The notes under the pieces: model-generated
The model's database searches: none
What the model was told of the DNA's origin: nothing
What the model saw: only the letters and a program-made list of their open reading frames with translations
Assembly (NCBI GenBank): GCA_001579985.1
Contig: LRSR01013764.1
Span: forward strand, 1-22,722
Reading direction: 5' to 3'
From: Hypsibius dujardini
Lineage: Eukaryota; Tardigrada; Eutardigrada; Parachela; Hypsibiidae
DNA length: 22,722 bases
Shown: in pieces, positions 18,646 through 22,722 of the stretch
Layout of the letters: each line of letters starts with the position of its first letter
How positions within the stretch are numbered: position 1 is the first letter of the stretch
Position numbers and translations under genes: made by a program

Positions 18646-20165
18646 CTGAAATCACAAGAAAGGCCAAGCTGTTATTCTTTTCGAAATTAACCATTAATTT
18701 AGGCGTCACCACTTGTGGTCGCTATTTTTTCAAAGTTAATTTTGTTCAACAGCTTGGCCTTTCCCGTGAGGGCATATACGGGTACGGGGATATTTTCTGG
18801 TACGGGGGGGGGGACGGTAACGGTAACTTTTAACACCTCTGGCTTTTGGTAGACTCAATCTACGAATGATCGCGATTTCGGAAAACTGGAAAACAAATGA
18901 CATTTCTCCGATTTAATTGTAATGAAGGCAAGTTTTGGTCTTCTTTGATAGGATCCATTCCTTGGACTGGCCTTCCTTGATAGAGCCTTCATTTAATTTG
19001 GACTGGCACGCAACAACGTTTTTAATCGCACTTCTTTTAAGAACGTGCCAAAAAACGCGAGAGAAAAAATCGGTTTCTAGTCACTGTAATTAAGGACAAT
19101 TTTAGTTCTTTTTTATAGTTAATCGCAGGATCATGCAACAGCGTGTATCAAAATCGAGTCATTGGAGAGGTATTTATGGCAGTTGTTGCTGCGGCAGTTT
19201 ACTCTCTTGACGCTTTACATAACGGTGATTAATTAAACTGTCGCAAATTGTGCTGACGCCGTCGCTCAACACATCGTCTTGTGTATTTTGTCGACCGTGA
19301 CCAGAAAGAGAGGCCGATGAATCGTTGCTCTGACTGTTGTGTGCACGCGCCAACAACAACAGCAACACACACGAATCCACATGTACATGTAGAGTCTCGA
19401 CCACTTGGTGGCAGTTTTTAATGAACCCGTATATTATGACTACAGGGGTAGCACAGTGTGTGCAGGCATAATAAACGGATGGGTCTCAAAATTGGCACCA
19501 AATAGTCGAGACTTTAGATGTATATACACAATCCTCGGCCAAAGCAAGCAAGTGCGCCCAAAAGTGTGTGACGTGTTCGTTTGTGAATGTGTGTTCCCTA
19601 TTATACGACAGGCATTGTTGTGTCCCACCAAAGATCCGCGCGAGCGTGGATTTAACTCAACTCAAACTCAAACTCAAACATCGCGGGTCTGGCTTAGCGG
19701 ATTTATACGTTGCCCTTCCTTCCTGGCAGTCGTGTGTCACACTTGAAGCGCTTTCCGACCTTTTGATAATCGTTTTATACGGCCGGAGAGCATTCAAAAA
19801 TGTGTCCTGCCACGCCTAAAAAAGTGTTAACCAAGAGCGCGACTTCTGTTTGCATGTCTAAGCAGTAGGTAGGTACGGAGAGTGAGTTACATGGGGCAGT
19901 TTTACTGTCCTCCATGTGACTGCACAACAGGATGGGAAGACCGTTACTTTTCAAGCTGGCTCTGATGAAAAATCCAAATATAAGACGCAATATAATGTTC
20001 AAATAGTTCTTTGCACCCTTTGTTCACCTTGTCCACCTCTTGTTTGTCTGATTATGCTGACACGATGTTAGCTAATGAAACGGAGTGGACTATCATGATC
20101 ACGGTTTTCGGACCAGTCAGCGCAACGAGCAAGGCTAAGCAGACATAACTCGTGGTTTCTATTCC

Positions 20166-20202
20166 ATGCCTGCCTGCCTGTCTTTCTGTGTCTCTGTGTG
20201 TT

Positions 20203-20255
<53 letters not shown>

Positions 20256-20260
20256 GCCGA
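20166..20260. repeat. (CTGT)n tetranucleotide repeat
   Basis: CCTG then about a dozen CTGT units within the large Ly6 intron. Confidence 0.95.
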
Positions 20261-21094
20261 GTGTGCTCTGAAGTCTGGTGAATGAAAGCTCGTACTGATC
20301 TGGCATCCGTTTTTGCAGACTTGCCGGAACTGAATACCTTATTTGACGGGGGAAAGCAGTGCCTGTATATTTTAGGTGAGGTACGCAAAATTCCACCGAG
20401 AACTGGAATGCAGTAATAATCGATTTGCAAGTTCAATCTTGACTCACTCACTGCACAGCACGTAATTGACATTTTATATGGAAGTTAGGAGACAGAGGAC
20501 ACTGCCCTCAATAATTTTCATGACCGATCGATCCGACACAGCGTATCAGACTTACAAACACGAGCTCAAGCCTCGAAGGAAGAAGATCTGTTAGTTGTGA
20601 CTCAACTTTTTAGGAGATAACTGATATAATGGATACCTTGACTTCCAAAAAAAAGTGACGTTAAAAATGAAAAAAAATTATTTGCTCATGCCATCTCAAA
20701 CCTCTGGGACGGTCTCTAAATGCCATAATTTTAGAGATTTAAAAAAAACCAGATTTTCTGTGAAATAAAAGAATAAAATGTCTGACATTTAAGCCCAGCG
20801 AAAATTGCCGAAAAGTGTTTCCAATAAAATTAGTTTACGTGATCATTGATCAACTCAGACAATAAAGAATACTAGTATTGACAGTTAAATGTGTACCTCT
20901 TTAGGTGGATTAGTTGTACAAAAAAAGGTTCAAAAGACAGTTTGGAAAAATCACGATGGGAAATGTTTCGGCGGCGCGCGGCACGGGTCAGTGAATTCCT
21001 CTATATGTGCTTCACAATTTTTGCTCAAAAAGTGAAACCGGTTCTCATCACTTTCTCCTTCTCTCCTCGTTCACCGGACACGACTTAGAGTGGA

Positions 21095-21106
<12 letters not shown>

Positions 21107-21126
<20 letters not shown>

Positions 21127-21135
21127 AGAGAGAGA
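21107..21135. repeat. (GA)n dinucleotide repeat
   Basis: GAGAGA run with one GATAGA interruption in the Ly6 intron. Confidence 0.9.
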
Positions 21136-21706
21136 CGCGGAAAGCGCGTCAACAACAAATCTGTTGAATGTCAACGGAAGTTCAACTTGCCCCGCAAGAG
21201 AGCGCGCGGACACATCTCGAGATACCAAATGCCTGTCCATATCCCTCACAGTTAGATAGATCCATTGGCATTGGACGCGAGCTGTTCATACCGCACACGC
21301 TCTTTCAGACAAATCCAACCATAACCGAGTACCACAAACATGCACGGCCAAAAACTGTGTCAGCGGCCTTGCGCCGAGTGGGCCATGGAGAGTCGGTTAA
21401 ACCCCTTGAAATTATCGCTGATTCTGTTGTCGTTTTTTTCTTTTCACCAATAACCGCCCTTTTTTGGCTCACAAATGGCAAACTCAACCAAACAAACAAA
21501 AAACTAAACTAAACTACACGTTTGAGTTACTAATTTCGATTAATTTCGAAAAAAATTAGAAAACTGTTTAATTTTCAGTGAAACTAAAATAAAAGTCTGG
21601 GTCCCTAAAAGTGACTCGGCAAACTTTGGTCACTCATTTTTAGTTGACTAAAACGCGATTTTCTTGATTAATTTATTTTCGTCAAGCCTTCAGTTTTTCC
21701 TCTTAC

Positions 21707-21931
21707 CTCCAATGCCAGTTTGAGGTCCCGGCAGGACCACCGTGTAGCAGCTCTGAATATCCCAGGCACAGTCCTTGATCTGCCTCGTGTCGGGACTGTA
21801 GCAGTCACTGGAGGAGCTCGAAGAGCCGAAAGCACCTGCCGGTCCGGACGAGGAAGAGGATGAACTAAACGTGCCGGCAACGCTGTAGCCGGATGAGGGA
21901 TTGCATTCGTAGCATCTTAAGGCGGAAATTT
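21707..21931 (-). CDS. Ly6/uPAR gene, shared exon with first half of the domain
   Basis: Flanked by an acceptor (CCCCGTAG, ending 21932) and a strong donor (GTAAGAGG from 21706). Encodes ISALRCYEC, a Ser-rich insert in the first loop, then DCYSPDTRQIKDC and DIQSCYTVVL: five cysteines, the first half of the Ly6 three-finger pattern. The open phase (one base left over) matches both terminal exons. Poly-Ser runs in loop 1 make this loop unusually long. Protein role (ion-channel, receptor or septate-junction partner) cannot be told. Confidence 0.85.
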
Positions 21932-22008
21932 CTACGGGGAAATAAAACACGTAATAACGCTTAAAAGATCCGGTCGATCACACGCATAAAACGGGTCTTT
22001 TATCTCAC

Positions 22009-22020
22009 CTTGCAGGAGAG
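22009..22020 (-). CDS. Possible 12-nt micro-exon of the Ly6 gene
   Basis: CTCTCCTGCAAG lies between an acceptor-like ATTTATTTCCAG and a donor GTGAGA. Its phase (two bases, three codons, one base) fits the next exon and gives LLQ-E-ISALRCYEC, like the end of a signal peptide. The rest of the signal peptide would be upstream. I found no ATG-led hydrophobic segment before the window end, so it may lie beyond 22722. Confidence 0.45.
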
Positions 22021-22379
22021 CTGGAAATAAATATATCACACATAAAAAGAGCCTCCGTTGTTGGTCGGTAAAAGTATCCATCGTTCGCTGCAGTGAAGCG
22101 AGCGGATTATTTTTCGCTTGATAATTATATCAACAGGAAAGATGTTTTTTAAGGAAATGAACAGGAAATGTCAGAGAAAAATAAAATCCTCGGACGGATA
22201 ATTTGTTGTTGAGCTCAAACGGACCGCTCTAACTACATGAACAATTAGCAAATGGGAAACGGAGTAGAATAAAACGGTGGGAGAAAGTGCAACTAAAATT
22301 GCGAATACCGAAACATTGAGCACATGTCAAGGCCTGACTGAAATTTTTAAAAATCGTCAAAGTTTCCGTCTCTCGTTTC

Positions 22380-22422
<43 letters not shown>

Positions 22423-22722
22423 AATGAAAGGCGTGTGTAGGTGCGCGCACACAGCACACACCGCGATAAGGTAGTTGCAGTGTAGTGTGAGTGGAGCAGC
22501 GGAACTGGTTTATCACGCATTATGTAAACACTATCGATCGCCCCTACCTGGGTTGTTATTGTGCGACTGTGAGTCACTCGATGGACGCCGGACCACGGCT
22601 AGGCAAGTTCAACGTGAAATGATGGCACGTAATGAAGGTATGTAGTTTTATCCATGGCCACTGGCCAGGGCGTCTTCATGGGTGGGTGGGATCAGTGGCG
22701 GATTGAGGTCGGCTCGGAGAGG
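22021..22722. other. Upstream part of the Ly6 locus
   Basis: Minus-strand search for a signal-peptide exon was negative. It contains a (GT)n repeat. A donor-like CCCAG-GTAGGG occurs near 22550 on the minus strand and could end a non-coding 5' exon, but this is unsupported. Confidence 0.35.
22382..22421. repeat. (GT)n dinucleotide repeat
   Basis: About 19 uninterrupted TG units. Confidence 0.95.

Larger units (their letters stand above)
18646..21706. other. 3-kb intron of the Ly6 gene
   Basis: No exon was recognised between terminal exon A and the first Ly6 half. It contains a G-run near 18805, a CTGT repeat (20166-20260) and a GA repeat (about 21107-21135). Small open frames show no domains. 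Confidence 0.55.

Noticed and set aside
22229-22577. Minus-strand frames with Thr-His repeats as a signal-peptide exon of the Ly6 gene
   Set aside because: They are translations of the GT repeat and have no hydrophobic core.

Overview
The window is nuclear DNA of an invertebrate animal. It carries multi-exon genes with short GT-AG introns (mostly 60-370 bp), TATA boxes, tetranucleotide microsatellites, decayed Tc1/mariner transposons and a tRNA-derived repeat. The gene types (syntaxin-8, cytosolic sulfotransferase, LysM-domain membrane protein, ten-cysteine Ly6/uPAR protein, small secreted cysteine peptide) fit an ecdysozoan. A tardigrade is possible, but nothing here proves the species. Exon boundaries were read by eye from splice consensus, reading phase and protein similarity.

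Layout. 94-1744 (minus): syntaxin-8, seven exons, with its membrane anchor beyond the left edge. 1745-4460: mostly intergenic, with a CAGG repeat, a coding-like unidentified minus-strand patch (about 3047-3480) and a perfect 23-bp-arm hairpin (3526-3580). 4584-6456 (plus): complete six-exon sulfotransferase. 7261-7891 (plus): small secreted six-cysteine peptide gene with TATA box, 5' UTR intron and poly(A) signal. 8412-8610: broken piece of a LYSMD exon. 8611-9518: AT-rich DNA with a tRNA-derived sequence. 9519-9786: dead copy of sulfotransferase exon 5. 10355-10579: second copy of the peptide, with its start codon lost. 10988-12936: Tc1/mariner element with a second, smaller element nested inside. 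13313-15202 (minus): LYSMD3/4-like gene. 15968-22020 (minus): Ly6/uPAR GPI-anchored protein gene whose first Ly6 half-exon (21707-21931) can join either of two terminal exons (17252-18645 or 15968-16734).

Two architectural points stand out. First, the middle of the window is a tandem duplication whose left breakpoint fell inside the sulfotransferase gene and whose right breakpoint fell inside the LYSMD gene. Each intact gene therefore has a truncated twin on the other side, and the peptide gene between them was doubled. The second copy later took a mariner insertion in its CTGT repeat tract, and that element took a second insertion. Second, the Ly6 gene appears to use mutually exclusive terminal exons, each completing the ten-cysteine fold and adding a different long Gly/Pro/Gln/Ser-rich stalk and a GPI signal.

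The genes are not an operon and no shared pathway is implied. Syntaxin-8 acts in endosomal membrane fusion, the sulfotransferase in cytosolic sulfonation, the peptide is secreted and possibly defensive, LYSMD is a membrane protein, and the Ly6 protein is at the cell surface.
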